From: CAMDTE01 sp034679985
GTDB lineage: Bacteria; Bacteroidota; Bacteroidia; Flavobacteriales; Schleiferiaceae
Direction of reading: 5' to 3'
Length of the DNA stretch: 64,000 nucleotides
Assembly: GCA_034679985.1 (NCBI GenBank)
Contig: JAXITR010000003.1
Coordinates: 28,131-92,130 of the forward strand
Part shown: positions 8,989 through 17,051 of the stretch, one piece after another
Layout of the letters: each line of letters opens with the position of its first letter
Numbering within the stretch: position 1 is the first letter of the stretch
Program-made: the position numbers and the translations under genes
Notes under the pieces: model-generated
The model's input: the letters and a program-made list of their open reading frames with translations, nothing else
Database searches by the model: none
What the model was told of the DNA's origin: nothing

Positions 8989-9641
8989 ATCCGAACGCGC
9001 CCAAGCGCATCGTTCCGTCGCTCAAAGCGACGTTCATCAAGAGCAGTTCCCGAACGGAAGAATGCCCCCCGCCCAAGCGTCCGGAGTTTGCCTTCATTGG
9101 CCGCTCCAACGTTGGTAAATCATCGCTTATCAACAAGTTGGTGGGCCACAAGGATCTGGCCAAGGTCAGCCAACGTCCGGGTAAAACCCAGCTCATCAAT
9201 CATTTTTCCATCCAAGACGGTCACTGGTATTTGGTGGATTTGCCGGGTTACGGCTACGCCAAGGTCAGCAAGGTGCTGCGCGAGGTTTTTTCGCGGATGA
9301 TTTCGCACTACCTCCGCAATCGTGAAAATTTGGTGTGCACCTTTGTATTGGTGGACGTTCGGCACGATCCTCAGGCCTTGGATTTGGCCTTCATGGCCCA
9401 ACTGGCGGAGTGGCAATTGCCTTTTGCCATTGTCTTTACGAAGGCAGACAAATTGACCAAGGCGGCACAAGTGCGTGCCGTAGAAAACTACCAACGTCGG
9501 TTGTTGGAAACCTGGGAAGAATGCCCGCCGCACTTCCTAACCAGTGCGGAAACCGGAAAGGGGAAAGAAGTCCTGTTGGACTACCTGGAAGGACTCATCC
9601 CAGTTTTTGTCGCTCCGCAAAGTACCGAGCAAAATCTCTGA
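8937..9641 (+). CDS. engB: Ribosome biogenesis GTPase EngB/YsxC
   Basis: Small TRAFAC GTPase required for late 50S assembly. G1 is GRSNVGKSS, the G2 threonine lies in RPGKTQLI, G3 is DLPGYGYAKVS and G4 is FTKADK. The family core (ATFIKSS then ECPPPKRPEFAFIGRSN) begins about residue 31. The only usual start codon upstream of it is the ATG at 8937, which gives 234 residues, a 52-nt overlap with the hydrolase and an unusual N-terminal extension. The 3' end overlaps convergent gldC by 47 nt. Confidence 0.94.
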   Translation: MAGEDLRGAAGDTRNRLNPNAPKRIVPSLKATFIKSSSRTEECPPPKRPEFAFIGRSNVGKSSLINKLVGHKDLAKVSQRPGKTQLINHFSIQDGHWYLVDLPGYGYAKVSKVLREVFSRMISHYLRNRENLVCTFVLVDVRHDPQALDLAFMAQLAEWQLPFAIVFTKADKLTKAAQVRAVENYQRRLLETWEECPPHFLTSAETGKGKEVLLDYLEGLIPVFVAPQSTEQNL

Positions 9642-9921
9642 GGTCCTCGGCCATTTCGGTTTCGTCCGTAGCGCGGTCGTAGCTGTCCGCCATGGACAAA
9701 AGCGTTTGGTGAAAAAAACGCTTCATGTCGTCCAGCTCCATGTCCTTGGTCCACAGATCAATGCGCAGCGTATCCTTGCTCCGTGCGTCCCACAAGCTCA
9801 GCATCACGGCCTTGGCAGGCTCATCGCGCACTCCGCCGTCCTCTGCCGTCCAGAAGATCGTTTCAGGCACCTTGTTTTCGTCGAGGGCAATTTTCAAGTA
9901 GATGTCTGAATTTTCAGCCAT
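9595..9921 (-). CDS. gldC: Gliding motility protein GldC
   Basis: Small soluble protein of 108 residues, recognised by the GldC pattern LDENKVPETIFWTAEDGG, then LRIDLWTKDM, the KRFFHQTLLSMADSY block and the terminal RDFARYFAE. GldC is an accessory gliding protein whose loss reduces but does not abolish motility in Flavobacterium. The frame is open upstream, but MAENSDIYLK at 9921 matches the family start and leaves 20 nt after the gldB stop. gldB-gldC form an operon. The last 47 nt overlap the opposing engB. Confidence 0.92.
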   Translation of the reverse strand: MAENSDIYLKIALDENKVPETIFWTAEDGGVRDEPAKAVMLSLWDARSKDTLRIDLWTKDMELDDMKRFFHQTLLSMADSYDRATDETEMAEDLRDFARYFAERQKLG

Positions 9922-9941
9922 GGTGAGGGTCGGTTTCGGAA

Positions 9942-10928
9942 TTAAGGGCGGTAGCCACTTTCGGCCAGGATTTGACGACTGTCGGTGTTGGCCATAAAGG
10001 TGCGCCAATCCGTTTCCGGGTGGTCCTCCAAATACGACCGAACCAGTCGGTACCCCAACCAGCGGCCAATGGTGCCGGGGATTTGCTGGTCGTAGGCGGT
10101 TTGCAACTTGCTGAACGGAGCGGGTTGAATGAACCGTCGTTCCGCATCCAAGCTGGTTTCATAAAGCAAACGGCTCTGAATGAAGTACTTCCAAAGGTCT
10201 GCCTCGTGTTCCATGCAGAATTTCCACTGCTCGGGCGTGTACGGAAACAAATCCGGCGCGGCGGTTTCCCCCAAACAGGCTTCCCCAAAGCACGCAATTT
10301 TGCCCCAGTAGATCATTTGATCCAACAGGGTGTAGCTGTTTTCCGGAAGTTTCGCCTGCGCTGCGGCCAGTTGCTGAAAGAGCGCCGGCACCGCAAAACG
10401 GGGTTCGCGTTGGTAGGCCAAATAAGCGGGGTCTGCGGCATACGCCGGATGGTCTGCTCCCAAATAATGATCCAGCGCCAGAAAAACATAGCTGCTGTCC
10501 ACCACCAGCGGGGGGTAGAAGGCTGGGTCCAAGAAACTTACAAACGGATAGATGCGTACCTTGTGTTCCGACGCCCCCCCGGGAAGCAGGGCTCGGTAGC
10601 GAGCATATCCGGAGCGAATCTGGTTTGCGAGTGCCGCTGAATCCGGAAAAGCCAATAGGGCGTCTTCGTGCAGACCGCGCAATTCGGGGTCGTTGATTAA
10701 GCGAAGAAATTGCTCCGGAGTGAGGGATTCAAAGAAGGGGGCATAGGTCTTTTGAAGCTGCGGCAATTGGGACGCCAGTTCGGCAGGCTCGGCGTCAAAG
10801 AAGTCAATGTAGGCCGGATGAATAGAGGCTCTTGCGGGCGCGTCGTTCGCCGGAGCCAACGCAGACTCGCTCGTGCAGGAAGCCGTGCCCGCGATCGCAA
10901 GCCAAAGCAGTACCTTTGTGGTTCTCAT
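9942..10928 (-). CDS. gldB: Gliding motility lipoprotein GldB
   Basis: Predicted lipoprotein of 328 residues. A short signal peptide ends in a lipobox-like AGTASC near residue 18. GldB-like blocks follow: LLDQMIYWGKIACFGEACLG, YTPEQWKFCMEHEADLWKYF and RRFIQPAPFSKL, then IPGTIGRWLGYRLVRSYLE. GldB is essential for gliding in Flavobacterium. An in-frame ATG lies 9 nt upstream, but the ATG at 10928 sits 6 nt after a TAnnTTTG element. It shares the tetranucleotide CATG with the divergent nadE start. Confidence 0.93.
   Translation of the reverse strand: MRTTKVLLWLAIAGTASCTSESALAPANDAPARASIHPAYIDFFDAEPAELASQLPQLQKTYAPFFESLTPEQFLRLINDPELRGLHEDALLAFPDSAALANQIRSGYARYRALLPGGASEHKVRIYPFVSFLDPAFYPPLVVDSSYVFLALDHYLGADHPAYAADPAYLAYQREPRFAVPALFQQLAAAQAKLPENSYTLLDQMIYWGKIACFGEACLGETAAPDLFPYTPEQWKFCMEHEADLWKYFIQSRLLYETSLDAERRFIQPAPFSKLQTAYDQQIPGTIGRWLGYRLVRSYLEDHPETDWRTFMANTDSRQILAESGYRP
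10911..10918 (+). promoter_or_regulatory. -7 element for nadE, inside gldB coding sequence
   Basis: TACCTTTG on the plus strand, 8 nt before the nadE ATG and within the gldB signal-peptide codons. The implied transcript starts at or within a few bases of the start codon. Confidence 0.7.
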
Positions 10929-11715
10929 GGAGCACAAAGTTACGGCCTTTATTGTCGATTGGTTGCGCGCTTATGCGGAACGCGCCGGCACCCGCGGTTG
11001 GGTGGTGGGCATTTCGGGCGGGGTAGATTCCGCGCTCACTTCTGCTTTGTGTGCCCGCACCGGACTGCCCACCGTTTGCGTGGAACTCCCCATCCACCAA
11101 CCGGAAGATCACGTCACCCGAGCATGGGAACACATTGGTGCATTGCAGCAGGAATTTCCCCAAACCCATGCGCTCCGGGTGGACCTCACTCCGGTGTACG
11201 AGGCAGCAGCATTGGCTCTTGCCAACGAGGAGCCCACTTTTTTAGCACTCGCCAATACCCGCTCCCGATTGCGCATGACCGCGCTCTACGCCGTAGCGCA
11301 AACCCGCGGCGCTTTGGTAGCCGGTACGGGCAACAAAGTGGAAGATTTTGGCATTGGTTTTTTCACGAAGTACGGTGACGGCGGGGTAGACGTCAGTCCA
11401 ATTGCCGGACTCACCAAAACCCAAGTCTACGCGTTAGCCGCACACCTCGGCGTTCCCCAGTCCATTCTTCAAGCGGCCCCAACAGACGGTTTGTGGCCAG
11501 ACAACCGGTCCGACGAGGACCAAATTGGCGCCACCTATCCGGAGTTGGAATGGGCCTTGGCTCAGCAGGAATCCGGCGCAACGAACGAGCAGCCGCATTG
11601 GACGGAGCGTCAGCGCACCGTTTGGGGCATTTACCAGCGGTACCACCGGGCCAACAAACACAAGATGGAGCCCATTCCGGTGTGCGTTTTGCCGGAGGAT
11701 CTCACCCAGTTTTAA
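10927..11715 (+). CDS. nadE: NH3-dependent NAD synthetase (NadE)
   Basis: Converts nicotinate adenine dinucleotide to NAD using ammonia and ATP. The 262 residues form a single NAD synthase domain with the PP-loop VGISGGVDSALTSALC near residue 31 and the family block AGTGNKVEDFGIGFFTKYGDGGVD. No glutaminase domain is attached, so free ammonia is the expected nitrogen donor. The ORF is open upstream, but the ATG at 10927 follows the -7 element at 10911-10918. It is divergent from gldB with overlapping start codons and convergent with the phosphatase 12 nt downstream. Confidence 0.96.
   Translation: MEHKVTAFIVDWLRAYAERAGTRGWVVGISGGVDSALTSALCARTGLPTVCVELPIHQPEDHVTRAWEHIGALQQEFPQTHALRVDLTPVYEAAALALANEEPTFLALANTRSRLRMTALYAVAQTRGALVAGTGNKVEDFGIGFFTKYGDGGVDVSPIAGLTKTQVYALAAHLGVPQSILQAAPTDGLWPDNRSDEDQIGATYPELEWALAQQESGATNEQPHWTERQRTVWGIYQRYHRANKHKMEPIPVCVLPEDLTQF
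10935..10942 (-). promoter_or_regulatory. -7 element for gldB, inside nadE coding sequence
   Basis: TAACTTTG on the minus strand, 6 nt before the gldB ATG at 10928 and within the first codons of nadE. Together with the nadE element at 10911-10918 it makes two mutually embedded promoters. Confidence 0.68.
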
Positions 11716-11727
11716 CGCGCCAAGACG

Positions 11728-13356
11728 CTATTTCCGGCCCCCATTGCCCGACTTTTTCCCGGTTGAAGGCAACGGGTGCAATCCATCCAAGGAGCGCTTT
11801 TTCACCACTTCCTCCAGCGGAGTTCCCGTGCAAGCGTTGGGCAACGCCGTGCCCAGCACATGGGCCAGGGTAGGGGCCAGATCCTTCACGGCCACCTTCC
11901 GGAAAACCTCCTTAGCAGGAACCCCTGCGCCGTAGAACACCAAAGGCACGTGCGTGTCGTAGGCGTAGCCGGAGCCGTGGGTAGTTCCGGTGGTGCTGTA
12001 GTTTAAATGGCTGGGCTTCAGGGCGTAAAACACTTGTCCGCTGCGGCTGTCCAAGGCGTTGTAGCGCAGCTGCTCGTCCCCATGCGTTCCGCAGAGGAGT
12101 TCGCTCCGCGTCCACACCTGCGCCACCGCAGGGTGCTTGCGCAATGCTTCCGCCACCGCGTCCGCGTGGGCTGTAGTTTGAAACTCCGGCTTCAAATGTA
12201 CCTGATCGTTCCCCAGGTGGCGGATGCTTTGGTTGGTGCCCAGGCTGGCCTGCAGCGCCTCAGCAAAGTCGCCGTCGCTCCAAACTTCTGCCGCATAACC
12301 GCGGTCGTTCAAAAACAAAGGGTTGTCCGCTGCGCCGTGGTCCGCAGACAGAGTGACCAAGTAGCCGTCGCGTCCAAAAAGTCGGTCCAATTCGTCCAAG
12401 AAAGTCCCCAATTCGCGGTCCAAGCGCAGGTACATATCCTCAATTTCCACCGCGCGCGTGCCCAATTCGTGGCCCATGTAGTCCGGCGTGGAGAAACTCA
12501 AGGAAAGCACGTCCGTGGTGGTTCCTCGGCCCAGTTGCTCCTTTTCCAAGACCGCGCGCCCCACTTCCAGCAACAGGGTATTCCCCTGCGGAACCCGACG
12601 CACCGCATCCCCACCGCCGGCGGCATAAATAGCTGCCAAATCGTACGGAAACGCCCGCGCTTTCTGGCCTTTGATTCCCTTTTCGTAGGCGGTGGTATCT
12701 CCGGTGGTGGTGCGGCGCGTGCCTGCGGGCGTCAAGGTGCCCTGCATCAAGCGTTTCACGGGTTGGCCGGCGTTGAATTCCACCAACCAGGGCGGCAATG
12801 CCTCGCCGTAGAACGTGCTGCTCACAAAAGACTCGGTCTGTTCGTCGTACCAATAGGCTCCACGCGCAAAATGTCCTCCGGGCAAAATGGCCCCGCGGTC
12901 CTTCATGCTGAACGCATAAACGCGCGATTTCCCGTTTGTTGCCAGTACCAATTCGTCCGTCCACGTAGACGCGCGCAAATTCAGAGGCGAACGTTTGCTG
13001 GACGGGTTGGTGGTGCCCACCGGCTGCACAGAAGCATCCTCCACGCAGTAGACTTCCCGGTCCAAGTACGGATCAAACCAGTCGTTCGCGATGATTCCGT
13101 GGTTGCGCGGATCGGTGCCGGTTGCCAAAGACGCATGCCCCGGCCCGGTGTAGGTTGGCACGTAGGTGTAGTGGCATTCGCGGTACACGGTTCCCTCGTC
13201 CAACAACCGACGAAAACCGCCGGTAAACTGTTCGTCAAATCGATACAAATAGTCTGCCCGCATTTGGTCCACCACCAAGTGCACCACCAATCGCGGCTGA
13301 GCCTGCACGCTTGCCGCTGCGGCCAAGGCCGCCACCAACATCCAAAATTTACGCAT
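11728..13356 (-). CDS. pafA: PafA-like alkaline phosphatase, periplasmic
   Basis: Alkaline phosphatase superfamily enzyme of 542 residues with a signal peptide (cleavage after about VQAQ, residue 20). It follows the pattern of the Elizabethkingia phosphate-insensitive phosphatase PafA: metal Asp30 in VVDQMRADY, nucleophile Thr70 in TYTGPGHAS, Asn91 in GIIANDWFD, and the Lys152/Arg154 pair in SMKDRGA. Later metal ligands are in LSFSTPDYMGHELG and LSADHGA. The Lys/Arg pair favours a phosphate monoesterase over a diesterase. It has its own -7 element at 13371-13378. Confidence 0.88.
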   Translation of the reverse strand: MRKFWMLVAALAAAASVQAQPRLVVHLVVDQMRADYLYRFDEQFTGGFRRLLDEGTVYRECHYTYVPTYTGPGHASLATGTDPRNHGIIANDWFDPYLDREVYCVEDASVQPVGTTNPSSKRSPLNLRASTWTDELVLATNGKSRVYAFSMKDRGAILPGGHFARGAYWYDEQTESFVSSTFYGEALPPWLVEFNAGQPVKRLMQGTLTPAGTRRTTTGDTTAYEKGIKGQKARAFPYDLAAIYAAGGGDAVRRVPQGNTLLLEVGRAVLEKEQLGRGTTTDVLSLSFSTPDYMGHELGTRAVEIEDMYLRLDRELGTFLDELDRLFGRDGYLVTLSADHGAADNPLFLNDRGYAAEVWSDGDFAEALQASLGTNQSIRHLGNDQVHLKPEFQTTAHADAVAEALRKHPAVAQVWTRSELLCGTHGDEQLRYNALDSRSGQVFYALKPSHLNYSTTGTTHGSGYAYDTHVPLVFYGAGVPAKEVFRKVAVKDLAPTLAHVLGTALPNACTGTPLEEVVKKRSLDGLHPLPSTGKKSGNGGRK

Positions 13357-13370
13357 CTACCAAAGGTACA

Positions 13371-13378
13371 AACCCTCC
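13371..13378 (-). promoter_or_regulatory. -7 element for the PafA-like phosphatase
   Basis: TACCTTTG on the minus strand, 14 nt before the ATG at 13356. Confidence 0.68.
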
Positions 13379-13452
13379 GTTAAGAGCGGGTTAATTGCGC
13401 AGCACCCCGGCTATCAAGCCCGCAACCGTCTCAACCCGGCCCGCTTTAGCGT

Positions 13453-15438
13453 TCAGCTGCCCAGTTGGCTCCGAAAGCCCTCCAACTCCGCAGAAAGATC
13501 TTCCCACTGGGCGTAGGCGTGCTCCAAGGCCTTTTGCTTGTGCTCGTAGTCCGCGTACAGCGCGGGATTTTCCGCCAGAGCCGCCTTGTACCGTTCGCTG
13601 TCCGCCAAAAGGGCGTCCAGTTCCGCCAACGCCGCCTCCAGAGTGGCCACGTGCTCCTCGGTTTTCGCCAAGGCCGTCTCCGCAGTCTTCTTCTTTCGCT
13701 CCAGCTCCTTGATTTCTTCGCGTCCCAGGGCAGGTGCCGCCGGCGCAGCTTTACTGACCGCTTGGCCCGACGCCCCTTTCGCATCTCCTTTTTTGGAAGA
13801 ACCGTCGCCCTTTTCCAGCGCGCGCATGGAGTCCAATTGCCGCTGCTCCAAGAAAAACTCAATACCGCCCAAATACTGTTTGGTTTTGCCTTCCCGGAAT
13901 TCAAACATCACGTCGCACAAACCGGCCATAAAATCCCGGTCGTGGGAAACCACCACCAGCGCGCCGTCGTACTCCAAAAGTGCCTGCTTCAAAACGTCCT
14001 TGGCCCGCATGTCCAAGTGATTCGTGGGTTCGTCCAGCACCAAAACATTGATGGGATTCAGCATCAGCTGGCACAGTGCCAATCGGCCGCGTTCACCACC
14101 AGAGAGCACCTTCACTTTTTTCTCCACGTCGTCGCCCACAAACATGAACCGACCCAGCAGTTTACGAGCGTTCTTCCGCATTTCCTCCGGCGCCGCGTCT
14201 TCAATGGTGGAGAGTACCGTCCGGTCTCCGTCCAGCACTTCTGCTTGGTTCTGGGCGTAGTACCCCAACTTTACGTTGTGGCCCCACTCCACGGTGCCCC
14301 CGTGTTCCAGGCCTTCTGCCAAGATTTTCACGAGCGTAGACTTGCCCTGGCCGTTTTGGCCTACAAAACCCACTTTGCAGCCGCGCACCAATTCCATGTC
14401 CACGCCGCGCAGCACTTTTTTGGGACCGTAATCCTTCAGAATGCCGTTCAAACGCGCCACTACCTTGCCGGAATTCGGCGCTGGAGGGAAGGTAAACCGC
14501 ATGGCACGCGTGTCCTCCTCGTCCACCTCCAGACGGTCCATTTTGTCCAGACGCTTGATCAAACTTTGCGCAAACGCCGCCTTGCTGGCCTTGGCCCTAA
14601 AGCGCTCAATGAGTTGCTCCGTTTGCTTGATTTCCTTCTCCTGATTGGCCTTTGCTTGGGCTTGTTTTTCGCGGATCTCCGCGCGCAAATCCAAGTACTT
14701 GAAGTACGGAACGTTGAAATCGTAGGCCTTGCCCAGCACCAACTCCAGTGTGCGGTTGGTGGCGTTGTTCATGAACGTTCGGTCGTGGCTCACCAAAATG
14801 ATGGCCTGCGGACTGTCTGCCAAAAACTTTTCCAGCCACAAAATGCTCTCAATGTCCAGGTGGTTCGTGGGTTCGTCCAGCAACAGCAAGTCGTTGGGCT
14901 GCAGCAAGATCTTCGCAAGCTCCACCCGCATTTGCCAGCCTCCGCTGAACGACTCCATCGGCTTTTCAAAATCCGCAGGATTGAATCCAAGCCCAGTCAG
15001 AACTCGCTCCAAATCAGCCTGGTACGTATAACCGCCGCCCATCTGAAACGCCTCTTGGTTTTTGTGAAACTCCTCAATGAGCTCCATGTAGCTGTCGGAC
15101 TCGTAGTCCGTGCGCTCGGACATTTCGTTGGTCTGGCGCTCCAATTCAGCCTCCAAACGCTTGATTTCCTTGAAGCTCGACGCCGCCTCATCCCATACGC
15201 TGGTTCCTTTTACCGGCGGGATGTCCTGCGTCAGGAACCCAATGTTGAAGTTCGACGGTTTGGAAACATTTCCGCTGTCGGCCGCCAGCCGACCCGCCAA
15301 TAGTTTCAATAAGGTGGACTTACCGGCGCCATTCCTGCCCACCAAACCGATTCGGTCACCGGGGTTCACTTGAAAAGAAATGGCTTGAAAAAGGTTGTCT
15401 CCCCCAAAAGAAAGACTCAGGTTATTTACACTCAGCAT
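13453..15438 (-). CDS. ABC-F family ATPase (Uup-type)
   Basis: Cytoplasmic ABC-F protein of 661 residues with two nucleotide-binding domains and no membrane domain. Walker A motifs are GLVGRNGAGKST (N-terminal) and GFVGQNGQGKST (C-terminal); signatures are ESFSGGWQMR and LSGGERGRLA; Walker B is LLLLDEPTNHLD and LVLDEPTNHLD. A charged linker (EIREKQAQAKANQEKEIKQ) and a C-terminal coiled coil from about residue 590, as in Uup, complete it. ABC-F proteins act on the ribosome or its assembly; a resistance role is not indicated. Confidence 0.93.
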   Translation of the reverse strand: MLSVNNLSLSFGGDNLFQAISFQVNPGDRIGLVGRNGAGKSTLLKLLAGRLAADSGNVSKPSNFNIGFLTQDIPPVKGTSVWDEAASSFKEIKRLEAELERQTNEMSERTDYESDSYMELIEEFHKNQEAFQMGGGYTYQADLERVLTGLGFNPADFEKPMESFSGGWQMRVELAKILLQPNDLLLLDEPTNHLDIESILWLEKFLADSPQAIILVSHDRTFMNNATNRTLELVLGKAYDFNVPYFKYLDLRAEIREKQAQAKANQEKEIKQTEQLIERFRAKASKAAFAQSLIKRLDKMDRLEVDEEDTRAMRFTFPPAPNSGKVVARLNGILKDYGPKKVLRGVDMELVRGCKVGFVGQNGQGKSTLVKILAEGLEHGGTVEWGHNVKLGYYAQNQAEVLDGDRTVLSTIEDAAPEEMRKNARKLLGRFMFVGDDVEKKVKVLSGGERGRLALCQLMLNPINVLVLDEPTNHLDMRAKDVLKQALLEYDGALVVVSHDRDFMAGLCDVMFEFREGKTKQYLGGIEFFLEQRQLDSMRALEKGDGSSKKGDAKGASGQAVSKAAPAAPALGREEIKELERKKKTAETALAKTEEHVATLEAALAELDALLADSERYKAALAENPALYADYEHKQKALEHAYAQWEDLSAELEGFRSQLGS

Positions 15439-15446
15439 TGCGGTGA

Positions 15447-15454
15447 CAAAAGTA
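15447..15454 (-). promoter_or_regulatory. -7 element for the ABC-F gene
   Basis: TACTTTTG on the minus strand ends 8 nt before the ATG at 15438. It faces away from the DUF983 element at 15479-15486. Confidence 0.65.
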
Positions 15455-15478
15455 ACACTTCGCCGCCCGCGCTGGGGT

Positions 15479-15486
15479 TACCTTTG
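15479..15486 (+). promoter_or_regulatory. -7 element for the DUF983 gene
   Basis: TACCTTTG on the plus strand, 24 nt before the ATG at 15511. Confidence 0.65.
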
Positions 15487-15510
15487 CATGGAATTACTAA
15501 ATAAATAACC

Positions 15511-15951
15511 ATGGCATTTTCCAAGGGATCCAAGCTGTTCGGCATTGTGCGCAACAAATGTCCCCGATGCCACGAGGGGGACCTATTTACGAATCCCAAT
15601 CCGTACAATTTGGCCCATTTTTCGGACATGCCCAAGCGGTGCCCCGTGTGCGACCAGTCCTACGAACCGGAACCCAATTTTTTCTACGGCGCCATGTACG
15701 TCAGCTACGGATACGCCGTGGCCCTGTTTGTTGCCACCTACATCGTGGCCAATTCGTGGCTCGGCCTGGGACTTTGGCAGACCGTTGGAGCTTTGGGCGT
15801 GGTTTCCCTGTTGGGCCCGTTCCTGTTCCGACTCAGCCGCAGTACTTATTTTCACCTCTTTGTGCACTTTGACCCGGAAGCAGCAGAAGAACACAGAGCC
15901 GTTCAAACCGATCACTCCACCAACGCACCAGCACCGGACACCAAGAGTTGA
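15511..15951 (+). CDS. DUF983 family membrane protein
   Basis: Protein of 146 residues with an N-terminal zinc-ribbon-like part (CPRCHEGDLF near residue 17 and CPVCDQSYEPEPNFFYGAMYVSYG) followed by two membrane helices (about 63-83 and 88-108). This matches DUF983, a family common in Bacteroidota and Alphaproteobacteria with no established function. The four cysteines suggest a metal site. Its 3' end overlaps the convergent oxidoreductase gene by 40 nt. Confidence 0.88.
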   Translation: MAFSKGSKLFGIVRNKCPRCHEGDLFTNPNPYNLAHFSDMPKRCPVCDQSYEPEPNFFYGAMYVSYGYAVALFVATYIVANSWLGLGLWQTVGALGVVSLLGPFLFRLSRSTYFHLFVHFDPEAAEEHRAVQTDHSTNAPAPDTKS

Positions 15952-16958
15952 TGTGCCTTGAGCGGAGCCAACAACCCGCCGCGACTGCCCAAACCATTGA
16001 GAACCCCCAGCCCCGGGTGTTCCGGATGCCAGCCCACCAATATTTCTCGTGATTTGCGTGCGGGCCGAACACCGCACCAGTGGTTGACCACTTCGTACGG
16101 CAACGAAACCACACTCCGCAACCAAGCCTCCAACTCTTCCCTCCCGGACGGTGTAGGTTGAGGGTCCTCCAGGCCGTCCCAAGCGTAGGTTGCGCCCACT
16201 TTGTAGCAATCCGGTCCCTGTGCCCGATCCGGCAAAAGGAAATGCCGTGCGTGCAGGGGTCGATTCAAGCCCAAACCCGGTAGGTGCACGTCCAACCCTT
16301 CGCCGCGCACCAGTGCCCAGCCCAAGTCTCCCCAATAGGTTTCCGTAAGTGGTGCTCGCGGTCCTTCGCACAACACGATCTTTCGAGCCCGGATCATCAC
16401 GCGTCCCGACGCGTCGAATGCCTCCCAGAACCCATTGGTTGGCGCCAACCTTTGCACCGCGCCCAGAACCAGGCGGTCTTCCAATACGCGGCGTGCTGCC
16501 TCTAAATACGCCAAAGGCATCAACCGACCACTCGTCCGAACATACCCCAGCCGATGAAGCATCAAATATTTGTTTGAATTCGCCTCGGTTTCCGCATCCA
16601 GCAGTTCCGCAAATCCAGGACGCTCGGCCAGCAGATTCCAATCCAAATCGTCTTGAACTGTGGCCAAATGCTCCGCAACGGGGGTGGGTTCAAATACCTG
16701 CGTGCGGGTTGTGTGCTCCAACCAAGAAAAGAGATCCACCGCGTGCTCCCAAGCCAATTTGGCGTCGGACACCATTCGCCTGCGCTTCAGTACCAAGGGA
16801 TTGATCAGCCCAGACGCCACTCGCGAAGCTACCGGGAAGTTGGGATCCTCATCCAGTACAACGCCCACGTTTAAACCGAGTCGTTGGGCCTGCAGGGCCA
16901 CTGCTGCCCCGGCAAATCCGAAACCAACCACCGCCAAGTCGTACGTGGGTGTGTTCAT
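15912..16958 (-). CDS. FAD-dependent oxidoreductase, DAO-like
   Basis: Protein of 348 residues starting with an FAD-binding dinucleotide motif (DLAVVGFGFAGAAVALQAQRLG) and carrying SGLINPLVLKRRR, which resembles substrate-domain segments of glycine/D-amino-acid oxidases. The near-C-terminal VNGLGSRGGLLAPL matches the second FAD contact of that family. The substrate is unknown. The longer open frame upstream lacks family sequence; the ATG at 16958 fits. It is the next gene on the minus strand after the gld terminator and convergently overlaps the DUF983 gene by 40 nt. Confidence 0.82.
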   Translation of the reverse strand: MNTPTYDLAVVGFGFAGAAVALQAQRLGLNVGVVLDEDPNFPVASRVASGLINPLVLKRRRMVSDAKLAWEHAVDLFSWLEHTTRTQVFEPTPVAEHLATVQDDLDWNLLAERPGFAELLDAETEANSNKYLMLHRLGYVRTSGRLMPLAYLEAARRVLEDRLVLGAVQRLAPTNGFWEAFDASGRVMIRARKIVLCEGPRAPLTETYWGDLGWALVRGEGLDVHLPGLGLNRPLHARHFLLPDRAQGPDCYKVGATYAWDGLEDPQPTPSGREELEAWLRSVVSLPYEVVNHWCGVRPARKSREILVGWHPEHPGLGVLNGLGSRGGLLAPLKAHQLLVSGAGALVE

Positions 16959-16986
16959 GGAGCAATGTGTTTCAAAATGCAACAGC

Positions 16987-17032
16987 AAAAAAAAGGCCCG
17001 AATTCGCCTCCCTAAGGATTTGGATTCGGGCC
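16987..17032 (-). terminator. Intrinsic terminator of the gld operon
   Basis: On the minus strand GGCCCGAAT and ATTCGGGCC form a perfect 9-bp stem around a 20-nt loop, followed by eight T (plus-strand A8 at 16987-16994). It lies 19 nt after the gldN stop. Confidence 0.85.
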
Positions 17033-17051
17033 CAAGATTTTTCCGACGGAA

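Noticed and set aside
12007..13383. 458-codon plus-strand open frame
   Set aside because: It is antisense to the PafA-like phosphatase; no signal peptide or motif.
13465..15303. 612-codon plus-strand open frame
   Set aside because: It is the complement of the ABC-F gene, rich in His, Gln and Val, with no recognisable domain.
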